Assembly: GCA_025964055.1 (NCBI GenBank)
Contig: JAOPZP010000376.1
Span: 1 to 32,606 of the forward strand
DNA: 32,606 nucleotides
Direction: 5' to 3'
Origin: Conexibacter sp.
Lineage (GTDB): Bacteria > Actinomycetota > Thermoleophilia > Solirubrobacterales > Solirubrobacteraceae
How positions within the stretch are numbered: position 1 is the first letter of the stretch; the number at the start of each line of letters is the position of its first letter. The translations under genes and the position numbers were made by a program. Shown in pieces: positions 1 through 7,847 of the stretch. The notes below the pieces were generated by a model, which saw nothing but the letters and a program-made list of their open reading frames with translations, searched no databases and had not been told where the DNA came from.

Positions 1-342
1 CAGGTGGTGGCCGCCGCCGATCGCGTAGCCGTTGATCCGGGCGATCGTGGGCTTGAGCGAAGCGCGCATGGCGGCGTAGAGCACCTTCATCTCAAGTTCG
101 CCACCGCGGTCTTCGAGCCAGCCGTCGGCCTCCGCGTTGACGTCACCGCCGGCGCAGAATGAACGATCGCCGGCGCCAGTGAGGATCACGACGCCGACGG
201 TCCGGTCGTCTCGTACCTGGCCGTAGGCGTGGGTCAGCTCGGCGAGCGTCTTGCCTGAGAAGGCGTTGAGCACCTCGGGCCGATTGATCGTGACGCGCGC
301 GACGCCGTCACCGGTCTCGTAGGTGATGTGCTCGTATTCCAT
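1..342 (-). CDS. Crotonase-family protein, MenB/BadI-like (partial, C-terminus beyond left edge)
   Basis: Reverse-strand translation from ATG at 342: MEYEHITYETGDGVARVTINRPEVLNAFSGKTLAELTHAYGQVRDDRTVGVVILTGAGDRSFCAGGDVNAEADGWLEDRGGELEMKVLYAAMRASLKPTIARINGYAIGGGHHL. The GAGDRSFCAGGD and GYAIGGGHxL motifs fit the DHNA-CoA synthase/BadI branch. Confidence 0.8.
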   Translation of the reverse strand, partial: MEYEHITYETGDGVARVTINRPEVLNAFSGKTLAELTHAYGQVRDDRTVGVVILTGAGDRSFCAGGDVNAEADGWLEDRGGELEMKVLYAAMRASLKPTIARINGYAIGGGHHL

Positions 343-407
343 CGTCAGCTCCGTTTCCGACGGGGCGGCCCCGCCTGCTAGCCACTCGTGTGCGCAACGG
401 TGCGCAG

Positions 408-424
408 CTGTTTCAGAGAAACAG
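408..424. promoter_or_regulatory. Perfect 7-bp inverted repeat CTGTTTC-AGA-GAAACAG in the divergent intergenic region
   Basis: Read directly; overlaps the shared motif at 423-437. Confidence 0.6.
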
Positions 425-437
425 TATACTCATTGAC
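423..437. promoter_or_regulatory. Shared motif site A (AGTATACTCATTGAC)
   Basis: Variant of the AGTGTAATnAT motif upstream of the crotonase at 481. Confidence 0.5.
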
Positions 438-480
438 CTCAGCCCTGCGGGGCGCGTCGAAGGCTCTCGGAAGGAGCAGG

Positions 481-1254
481 GTGAGCACGATCACGTTGCG
501 CATGGACGACGGGATTGCGTCGGTGACACTCGCCGACCCCGATCGACGCAACGCCATCAGCCTCGAGATGGTCGACGAGGTCGCTGCGGCGTTTGACGCT
601 ATCGAGGCGCAGGCTGACGTCCGGGCGGTCGTGGTGACCGGCGAGGGTAAGGCCTTCTGCGCGGGAGCCGACCTGGCCACGCTGGCCCGGGGCGACCGCG
701 CGGAGTACGAGCGCCTGTACGAGGCGTTCCTGCGTGTCGCCCGCTGCCCGCTCCCGACGCTCGCGGCGGTCAACGGCCCGGCCACGGGAGCCGGCCTCAA
801 CCTCGCGCTGGCCTGCGACGTGCGCCTGGCAGTGCCGGAGGCGCGCTTCGTGGCCCGGTTCCTCGACGTCGGCCTGCACCCGGGCGGGGGTCACACCTGG
901 ATGCTCCAGCGGGCGGTGGGCCCTCAGCGGGCAGCCGCGATGGTGCTGTTCGGGCAGGAGCTCGACGGCGCCATGGCCGTGGAGTGGGGGCTGGCGCTGC
1001 GGTGCGTCGACCGCGCCGAGCTGTTGCCGGAGGCGCTGGCCCTCGCGCGCCGCGCGGCGCCGATCCCGAGGGCGCTGCTGGAGCGCGTCAAGGAGACGCT
1101 CTCCGTCGTCGGCGTCTCGCCCACCTGCGCCCTCCGGGACGCGGTGGCGATCGAGGGCGCGGCCCAGGCGTGGTCGACCGAGCAGGACTTCTTTCGCCAG
1201 CGCATGGCCGCGGTGCAGGCGGCCGTGGCGTCGCGCACGAGCGTCGCGCCATGA
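481..1254 (+). CDS. Enoyl-CoA hydratase/isomerase family protein with non-canonical active site
   Basis: GTG start at 481 preceded by GGAAGGAG. FCAGADL oxyanion motif and GATGAGLNLALACD; crotonase fold. The longer ORF start at 388 would run through the promoter region. Confidence 0.85.
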   Translation: MSTITLRMDDGIASVTLADPDRRNAISLEMVDEVAAAFDAIEAQADVRAVVVTGEGKAFCAGADLATLARGDRAEYERLYEAFLRVARCPLPTLAAVNGPATGAGLNLALACDVRLAVPEARFVARFLDVGLHPGGGHTWMLQRAVGPQRAAAMVLFGQELDGAMAVEWGLALRCVDRAELLPEALALARRAAPIPRALLERVKETLSVVGVSPTCALRDAVAIEGAAQAWSTEQDFFRQRMAAVQAAVASRTSVAP

Positions 1255-2423
1255 CCGCCGGCGTCGAGACCCCAGCGCTCTTGCTGGCCGTCCCGGAGTT
1301 CGGCGCGGCGGCGCAGGAGCTTCGCCAGGACGTCCGGCGGTTCATCGACGAGGCGCGCGCGGCGGGCGACTTCGTGCCGCGCTGCGACGCCTGGTTGGCC
1401 GGCTTCTCGGCCGACTTCAGTCGCGAGCTCGGGCGCCGCGGCTGGATCGGGATGACCTGGCCTGCGCGCTACGGCGGCCACGAGCGCACGGCGCTCGAGC
1501 GCTTCGTCGTCGCGGAGGAGCTGCTCGCCGCCGGCGCGCCGGTGGCCGCGCACTGGATCGCCGACCGGCAGTCGGGTCCGCAGATCTACCGGCACGGCAC
1601 CGACGCCCAGCGGGAGCGCTTCCTCCCCGACATCGCCCGCGGCGTGTCGTACTTCTCGCTCGGCATGAGCGAGCCCGACAGCGGTTCGGACCTCGCGTCG
1701 GTGCGGACCACCGCGCGCCGCGTGAGCGGAGGATGGCGGCTCAACGGCACGAAGGTCTGGACGAGCCACGCCCATCACGCCCACTACGTCACGGTCCTCT
1801 GCCGCACCGCCGACAGCGAGCCGGGGAACCGTCACAGCGGCCTCAGCATCGTGATCGTGGATCTCGCCGCGCAAGGCGTCACGGTGCGACCGATCCAGCT
1901 CATCACGGGTGAGCACCACTTCAACGAGGTGACGTTCCAGGACGTCCTCGTCCCCGACGACATGCTGCTGGGAGAGGAGGGCGCGGGCTGGCGCCTGGTC
2001 ACGGCCGAGCTCTCGCTCGAGCGCTCGGGTCCGGAGCGCTTCCTGAGCACGTTCGCCCTGTTGCCGGAGCTGATGCGAATGCTCGGCCCGGAGGTCGGGG
2101 ACCGCGCCGCGGCCGAGATCGGGCGGTTGATCGCTGAGCTCTGCACGCTGCGCCAGATGTCGGCGTCGGTGGCCGCGATGATCGACGCCGGGCAGGATCC
2201 GGTCGCCGAAGCGGCGCTGGTGAAGGACCTCGGCACGCGGTTCGAGCAGCAGGTGCCGGAGGTCGTCCGCCTCGTGGCGCGCGCCGATGCCTCTGGCGAG
2301 GCGGGCGCGACGTTCGCAAGGCTGTTGTCCGAGGCGGTGCTCGCGGCTCCAGGGTTCACGCTGCGGGGCGGCACCACCGAGATTCTGCGCGGCATCACCG
2401 CGCGCGCCCTGGGGGTCCGATGA
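1251..2423 (+). CDS. Acyl-CoA dehydrogenase, subunit 1 of a tandem pair
   Basis: ATGA overlap with the preceding stop. Translation MTAGVETPALLLAVPEF...FSLGMSEPDSGSDLASVRTTARR...GGTTEILRGITARALGVR is typical of ACADs. Confidence 0.9.
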   Translation: MTAGVETPALLLAVPEFGAAAQELRQDVRRFIDEARAAGDFVPRCDAWLAGFSADFSRELGRRGWIGMTWPARYGGHERTALERFVVAEELLAAGAPVAAHWIADRQSGPQIYRHGTDAQRERFLPDIARGVSYFSLGMSEPDSGSDLASVRTTARRVSGGWRLNGTKVWTSHAHHAHYVTVLCRTADSEPGNRHSGLSIVIVDLAAQGVTVRPIQLITGEHHFNEVTFQDVLVPDDMLLGEEGAGWRLVTAELSLERSGPERFLSTFALLPELMRMLGPEVGDRAAAEIGRLIAELCTLRQMSASVAAMIDAGQDPVAEAALVKDLGTRFEQQVPEVVRLVARADASGEAGATFARLLSEAVLAAPGFTLRGGTTEILRGITARALGVR

Positions 2424-3481
2424 GTTACGAGCGGCGACTGTTGATCGAATCCGCGGCCGGGGTCATCGCACGCCACCGGCCGCCGCAGGAAGAGGACGCG
2501 TCGTGGAGTGCGCCGTTGTGGGATGCGCTTGAGGAACACGGGTTCACCCGGGTCTCGCTGCCCGAGGAGCTCGGAGGCACCGGCGGTGACCTGGCGGATG
2601 CGGCGGCGGTCGCGCGGCTGATCGGCCAGACCGCCGCCCCGGTGCCCCTCGCTGACACGGTGCTGGTCGGCGGCTGGCTCCTCGCCGAGGCGGGACTGCC
2701 GGTCGGCGACGGGCCGTGCCCGGCGGCGCCGTCGACGGACGGTGCGCGGCTCGAGCGTCGGCCGGGAGGCTGGCGGTTGACGGGAAGCCTTCCCCGCGTG
2801 CCGTGGGGCCGGTTCGCTGAGACGGTGGCCGTGCTGGCGGCGACCCCGGACGGGTGGGCGGTGGTGGCCGTCGACGCCGCTGACCTGACCGCCGCGGAGG
2901 CCGTCAACCTGGCAGGTGAGCCTCGCGACGACCTGATGGTGGACGCCGAGATCGACGCGGCTCGCGTCGCTCTGGCGCCGCCACACGTCGATGCCGCGGC
3001 GCTGCGTCGCCGCGGCGCGCTGGCCCGGGCACTGACCATCGCGGGATCACTCGACCAGGTCCTCGCTCTGACGGTGGCCTACGTGCGCGAGCGCGAGCAG
3101 TTCGGTCGCCCGATCGCCAAGTTCCAGGCCGTGCAGCAGCAGATCGCCGTGCTGGCGGGCGAGGTGGCCTCGGCCTCGGCCGCGGTCGATGCCGCGGTGT
3201 TGGCGGAGGCGCGGGGTGCCGCGCCATGGCCGGTCGCCGTGGCCAAGGCGGAGGCCAGCAGTGCCGCGGGGCGCGCGGCGGCCATCGCCCATCAGCTCCA
3301 CGGCGCGATGGGCTTCACCGACGAGTACGCGCTCCACCACCTGACCCGCAGGCTGTGGGCGTGGCGGGACGAGTTCGGCGACGAGAGCGAGTGGTGGATC
3401 GCGCTGGGCCGCGAGGCTGCCGCGGCAGGGCCCGAGCGGCTGTGGCACGTGGTGAGCGGCGCGGTCTCCCCAGCGGCCTGA
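2420..3481 (+). CDS. Acyl-CoA dehydrogenase, subunit 2 of a tandem pair
   Basis: ATGA overlap with the upstream ACAD. Contains YVREREQFGRPIAKFQAVQQQIAVLAGEVASA and HQLHGAMGFTDEYALHHLTRRLWAWRDEFG. Confidence 0.88.
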   Translation: MSYERRLLIESAAGVIARHRPPQEEDASWSAPLWDALEEHGFTRVSLPEELGGTGGDLADAAAVARLIGQTAAPVPLADTVLVGGWLLAEAGLPVGDGPCPAAPSTDGARLERRPGGWRLTGSLPRVPWGRFAETVAVLAATPDGWAVVAVDAADLTAAEAVNLAGEPRDDLMVDAEIDAARVALAPPHVDAAALRRRGALARALTIAGSLDQVLALTVAYVREREQFGRPIAKFQAVQQQIAVLAGEVASASAAVDAAVLAEARGAAPWPVAVAKAEASSAAGRAAAIAHQLHGAMGFTDEYALHHLTRRLWAWRDEFGDESEWWIALGREAAAAGPERLWHVVSGAVSPAA

Positions 3482-3500
3482 ACGCCGCTCGGGAACCCCG

Positions 3501-4544
3501 CTAGCCCGCCGCGGTCGGGACCACGACGTCGACGAGGCGCTCCACGTTCTGGGACGCACGCTCGGCAGCCAGCCCGAGGGCAGGTGCGTAGAGGATCACG
3601 TGGTCCAGCACCCCGTCGTACCGCTTGAGCGCTGCTCGGACCTGTCGAGGGGTGCCGGCGACCGCGATCGCGTCGATCATCGCGTCGGGCACCGCGGCGG
3701 ACATGGCCTTCAGGTCCCGTCGTGCGAAGGCCTCTCGGATCACCTCGGCCTCAGCGGCGAACCCCGCGGCCGCCAGCGGCCTGTCGTAGGTCTTGACCGA
3801 GGCGTAGAACGCGATCTGGGCCGCGGCGTCGCGGCGCGCCTGCTCCTCGTCGTCGTCGACGGCACAGATGACCATGCTGACGAGCTTCACGTCCTCGACG
3901 CGGCGTCCGGCGTGCTGGGTGCCCCTGGCGATCGCAGGGCGGACCACGTCGTCGACGTAGCGCGTGGTGAACAGCGGATGGCCCACGAGGCCGTCGGCGA
4001 CGCGCCCTGCCACCTCGATCATCCGTGGGTTGACCCCCGCCGTGTACACCGGGATGTGCGTGCGGATGGGCGGCGCGACGTCCCCGGTGGGCGACACGTC
4101 CACGTGGTAGAACCGGCCATCGTGCCGGACGCGGCCCTCGTGGATGCGCCACAGCTTGCGCAGGACCGTAACGAGCTCCTCCATGCGCACCGCGGGGGCG
4201 CTCGGATCCGCGCCGTGCCAGTCGCGGAGCATCCGCACCGTGCCATTGCCCAAGCCCAGCACCAGCCGGCCGCCGGAGAGGCTGTCGAGGCTGCGCGCGT
4301 CGGCCGCCAGGACGAGCGGCGTCCGTCCTACGCCGTAGAGGATCGAGCTGCCAAGACGGCACCGCGCCGTGCCGGTCGCCATCGCCGCCAGTGACACCGT
4401 CGCCGACATCGAGTACAGCTCGCTCGCCCAGACGGCCTCGACGCCGGCCGCGTCGGCCCTCGTAGCAAGCCGAACCGCCGCGGCGAGCTCGAGGCCGACC
4501 GTAGAGATGCCGTAGGTGGTCGTCCGTCGAAGTGGTCTGTTCAT
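3501..4544 (-). CDS. LLM-class (luciferase-like) flavin-dependent oxidoreductase
   Basis: 347 aa; GRLVLGLGNGTVRMLRDWHG, TRADAAGVEAVWASELYSM, HIPVYTAGVNPRMIEVAGRVADGLVGHPLFT. Confidence 0.85.
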   Translation of the reverse strand: MNRPLRRTTTYGISTVGLELAAAVRLATRADAAGVEAVWASELYSMSATVSLAAMATGTARCRLGSSILYGVGRTPLVLAADARSLDSLSGGRLVLGLGNGTVRMLRDWHGADPSAPAVRMEELVTVLRKLWRIHEGRVRHDGRFYHVDVSPTGDVAPPIRTHIPVYTAGVNPRMIEVAGRVADGLVGHPLFTTRYVDDVVRPAIARGTQHAGRRVEDVKLVSMVICAVDDDEEQARRDAAAQIAFYASVKTYDRPLAAAGFAAEAEVIREAFARRDLKAMSAAVPDAMIDAIAVAGTPRQVRAALKRYDGVLDHVILYAPALGLAAERASQNVERLVDVVVPTAAG

Positions 4545-4547
4545 GCA

Positions 4548-4562
4548 GGATAATGATACAAC
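4548..4562. promoter_or_regulatory. Shared motif site B (GGATAATGATACAAC)
   Basis: Between the divergent LLM gene (-) and the SDR (+). Confidence 0.5.
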
Positions 4563-4631
4563 TAGTTAGGCCTGTCGGACGCTCCGCGCGTTGACGATGA
4601 ACATCGGTGTCTCGGAAGGACTTCACCAAGC

Positions 4632-5396
4632 ATGAACCCCACAGGAAGCTCGGCGGTGGTCACCGGCGGGGCATCCGGCCTCGGGCTCGCCACGGTCCGC
4701 CGGTTGCTCGCCCAAGGAACGCGCGTCGTCATCGCCGACCTGCCGAGCTCCGCGGGCGCCGAGGTCGCGCGCGACCTCGGCGATCAGGCGCGCTTCGTCG
4801 CGGCCGACGTCCGCAGCGAGGCGCAGATGGAAGGTGTGTTCGACGTCGCCGAGAGCCAAGCACCTCTCCGGGTCCTGGTGCACTGCGCCGGGCGCGGGGG
4901 CCCCGTCCGCCTCGTCGACAAGGACGGCCGGCCGGGGTCGCTCGAGAAGTACGAGGAGCTCGTGCAGATCAACCTCGTCGGCACCTTCAACGCCCTGCGG
5001 CTCGCGGCTGCGCGCATGGCCCGCAACGATCCCGAGGACGGTGACCGGGGCGTCTGCGTCCTCACCGCGTCGGTCGCGGCCTGGGAGGGGCAGATCGGTC
5101 AGATCCCTTACGCGTCGGCGAAGGCCGGTGTGGTCGGGATGACCATCGTCGCGGCGCGCGACCTGGCGAGCAAGGCGATCCGCGTCTGCACGATCGCGCC
5201 CGGGACCTTCGACACGCCCATCCTCGCCCGGTTGTCGGAGGACGTGCGCGCGTCGCTGGCGACGAGCGTCCCGCACCCGAAGCGGCTGGGCGCGCCGGAC
5301 GAGTACGCGTCGCTCGCGCTGCACATCATCGACAACCCCATGCTCAACGGCGAGACGATCCGGCTCGACGGCGCCATTCGCATGGCGCCCCGCTGA
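4632..5396 (+). CDS. SDR-family oxidoreductase, HSD10-like (3-hydroxyacyl-CoA dehydrogenase type)
   Basis: VVTGGASGLG, YASAKAG, IAPGTFDTPI, and C-terminal NGETIRLDGAIRMAPR. Confidence 0.85.
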   Translation: MNPTGSSAVVTGGASGLGLATVRRLLAQGTRVVIADLPSSAGAEVARDLGDQARFVAADVRSEAQMEGVFDVAESQAPLRVLVHCAGRGGPVRLVDKDGRPGSLEKYEELVQINLVGTFNALRLAAARMARNDPEDGDRGVCVLTASVAAWEGQIGQIPYASAKAGVVGMTIVAARDLASKAIRVCTIAPGTFDTPILARLSEDVRASLATSVPHPKRLGAPDEYASLALHIIDNPMLNGETIRLDGAIRMAPR

Positions 5397-5421
5397 GCGT
5401 CGGCCGAGGCACGGGTACCGC

Positions 5422-6189
5422 ATGTCCGCGAACGTCCTCTTCGAAGCCGCTGACGGCATCGCCATCGTCACGCTCAACCGCCCGTCGGCCTACAACGCCG
5501 TCGACTTGGCGACCGCCGAGGCGATCTCTGCCGCGCTCGACGAGCTCGACGGCCGCGACGACCTCAAGGCGGGCGTCATCACCGGCGCCGGCGGCAACTT
5601 CTGCGCCGGCATGGACCTCAAGGCGCTGGCGTCGACCGGCGAACGGCCGATCGTGGCGCCCCGCGGCGGGTTCGGCATCGTCGAGCAGCCGCCCGTCAAG
5701 CCGCTGATCGCCGCGGTGGAGGGCTACGCCCTGGGCGGCGGGTTCGAGATCGCGCTGGCCTGCGACCTCATCGTCGCGGCCTCCGACGCGCGGTTCGGCC
5801 TGCCCGAGGTCAAGCGCGGGCAGGCCGCGGCGGCCGGCGGCCTGGTCCGCCTGCCGCGTCGCATCCCCTACCACGTCGCCATGGAGGTCCTGCTCACCGG
5901 GGAGGCGCTCCCGCCCGAGCGGGCCCACCAGGTCGGGCTGGTCAATCGCCTGGTCGAGCCGGGGCAGGCCCTGGACGTGGCCGTGGAGCTGGCGGCGACG
6001 ATCGCCGCGAACGGGCCCGTGGCGGTCCGCGTCGCAAAACGCGTGGTCGTCGAGTCGCAGGACTGGCCGACCGACGAGGCATTTGATCGGCAGCGGCCGC
6101 TGGTGGATGCCGTGCGGTCCTCGGAGGACGCCCGCGAAGGCGCCCTGGCGTTCGTGGAGCGGCGCCTTCCCACGTGGAAGAACGCCTGA
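5422..6189 (+). CDS. Enoyl-CoA hydratase with canonical catalytic Glu pair
   Basis: GNFCAGMDLKAL; GYALGGGFEIALACD and FGLPEVKRG retain both hydratase glutamates. Confidence 0.88.
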   Translation: MSANVLFEAADGIAIVTLNRPSAYNAVDLATAEAISAALDELDGRDDLKAGVITGAGGNFCAGMDLKALASTGERPIVAPRGGFGIVEQPPVKPLIAAVEGYALGGGFEIALACDLIVAASDARFGLPEVKRGQAAAAGGLVRLPRRIPYHVAMEVLLTGEALPPERAHQVGLVNRLVEPGQALDVAVELAATIAANGPVAVRVAKRVVVESQDWPTDEAFDRQRPLVDAVRSSEDAREGALAFVERRLPTWKNA

Positions 6190-6198
6190 GGACATATT

Positions 6199-6212
6199 AG
6201 TGTAATCTTAAT
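6199..6212. promoter_or_regulatory. Shared motif site C (AGTGTAATCTTAAT)
   Basis: Upstream of the P450 gene. Confidence 0.6.
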
Positions 6213-6279
6213 CCCGCTTTGCTCCTCGGTCCCGCCGAGGCTTGGTCCAGTCGCAAACACGCACGCGCGAAGGAGTCTC

Positions 6280-7527
6280 ATGAAAGACCGATACCTACTT
6301 TCGCCGGAGCTCATCTCCGATCCGTATCCGTACTTCGCGCAGCTCCGCAGCAGCGAGCCCGTGCACTGGAACGAGCGCCACCGGGCCTGGTTCCTGTCGC
6401 GCTACGACGACGTGGTCGGCGCCTTCCGGAGCCCGGATCTGACCGCGGACCGCATCACGCTGGTCTACGAGAAGCAGGCAGCGTCCAAGAAGGAGGAGCT
6501 GCAGCGCACCTTCGACATCATCCGAAGCAAGTGGTTCGGCTACATGGACCCGCCGGATCACACCCGGCTGCGCAAGCTCGTCCAGAAGTCGTTCTCGCCG
6601 GGGATGGTGCGCCGGCTCGAGGAGCACATCAACGAGTCGTGCGGGGAGCTGGCCGAGGGCCTGCAGAGCGCGCTCAGCACGGGCGAGTACATCGACTTCA
6701 TGGAGGTCTTCGCCCGGCCGCTGCCCGCCTTCGTGATCGCCGACATGCTCGGCGTTCCCCGCGCCGACCGGGAGCAGTTCGAGCGCTGGTCCTCCGAGCT
6801 CGTGCTGATGCTGTTCGGCGCCATGAACGCGCCCGACCGCGTCCAGCGCGCACATGTCGCGATGATGCAGCTCGAGGAGTACTTCCAGGGCCTCGTGAAG
6901 CTCTACGAGGGACGCGAGGCCGACAACGTCATCAGCCTGCTGCTGCGCGCCGAGGAGGAGGGCCGCGTCCTCAATCGGGACGAGATCACCGCCACCTGCA
7001 TCATGCTGCTCACGGCCGGCGACCATACGACGGCCAGCCTCCTGGGCAACACCGTGCTGGCCCTCTCCAGGAACCCGGAGCAGTACGACGAGCTGCGCGC
7101 GCGCCCGGAGCTGGTTCCGGCGGCAGTCGAGGAGTTCGTCCGCTTCGAAGGGCCCTTGAAGGTCACCGTCCGCGTGGCCAAGCGCCAGCACGAGATCCGC
7201 GGGACGACCATCTCGGAGGGCGACCGGATCTTCCTGCTGCAGGGCGCCGCCAACAGGGATCCCGAGCAGTTCCCCGATCCCGACACGCTCGACATCCATC
7301 GACACGCGCGGACGCACATCGGCTTCGGGCACGGCATCCACTTCTGCCTCGGAGCCGCCGTCGCGCGCCTGACCGCGGGGATCGCGGTCACCGCGCTCAT
7401 GACGCGCATGCCCAAGCTCGAGGTCGCCCCGGACGGCGTCGAGTGGGAGCCGTACCTGATCACGCGCAGCCTGCAGTCGCTGCGCGTTCGGGCGGTGCAG
7501 CAGGCGCAGCAGGGGCTCGCCGCATGA
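6280..7527 (+). CDS. Cytochrome P450
   Basis: Heme loop HIGFGHGIHFCLGAAVARL, I-helix LLTAGDHTTASLLGN, ExxR in EEFVRFEGP. Confidence 0.95.
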   Translation: MKDRYLLSPELISDPYPYFAQLRSSEPVHWNERHRAWFLSRYDDVVGAFRSPDLTADRITLVYEKQAASKKEELQRTFDIIRSKWFGYMDPPDHTRLRKLVQKSFSPGMVRRLEEHINESCGELAEGLQSALSTGEYIDFMEVFARPLPAFVIADMLGVPRADREQFERWSSELVLMLFGAMNAPDRVQRAHVAMMQLEEYFQGLVKLYEGREADNVISLLLRAEEEGRVLNRDEITATCIMLLTAGDHTTASLLGNTVLALSRNPEQYDELRARPELVPAAVEEFVRFEGPLKVTVRVAKRQHEIRGTTISEGDRIFLLQGAANRDPEQFPDPDTLDIHRHARTHIGFGHGIHFCLGAAVARLTAGIAVTALMTRMPKLEVAPDGVEWEPYLITRSLQSLRVRAVQQAQQGLAA

Positions 7528-7787
7528 CCGAGGCTGCGCCGGCCTCCCGGCGGCCCGTATGGGTCGATCCCGCGGCGTGCGTGGGGTCGGGGTCGTGCGC
7601 GAACGTCGCCCCTGGCGTGTTTCGCATCGACGAGGAGTCGGGTGTTGCCGTCGTCGTCTCGCAGGACGGCGCGCCGGTCGCCGACGTCGAGGAGGCCATC
7701 GCCATCTGCCCGGTCGAGGCGATCGCCTACCTGGCCGCCGGCGCGGCTGACGCGCCGCCGTCGTCGCCGCAGGCCCGCGGGATTTGA
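7524..7787 (+). CDS. [3Fe-4S]-type ferredoxin
   Basis: ATGA overlap with the P450. CVGSGSC...AICPVEAI gives a three-cysteine cluster motif. Confidence 0.9.
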   Translation: MTEAAPASRRPVWVDPAACVGSGSCANVAPGVFRIDEESGVAVVVSQDGAPVADVEEAIAICPVEAIAYLAAGAADAPPSSPQARGI

Positions 7788-7812
7788 CACCCGGCTGCAA
7801 ATAGAATAATAA
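7784..7812 (+). promoter_or_regulatory. Sigma70-like promoter TTGACA-N17-TAATAA
   Basis: -35 at 7784-7789 overlaps the ferredoxin stop codon; -10 at 7807-7812, upstream of HyuA. Confidence 0.6.
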
Positions 7813-7821
7813 TTACACTTA
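7809..7821. promoter_or_regulatory. Shared motif site D (ATAATTACACTTA)
   Basis: Overlaps the -10 region upstream of HyuA. Confidence 0.6.
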
Positions 7822-7847
7822 GCGTGTTTGCGACGGAGGAGAGCCAC

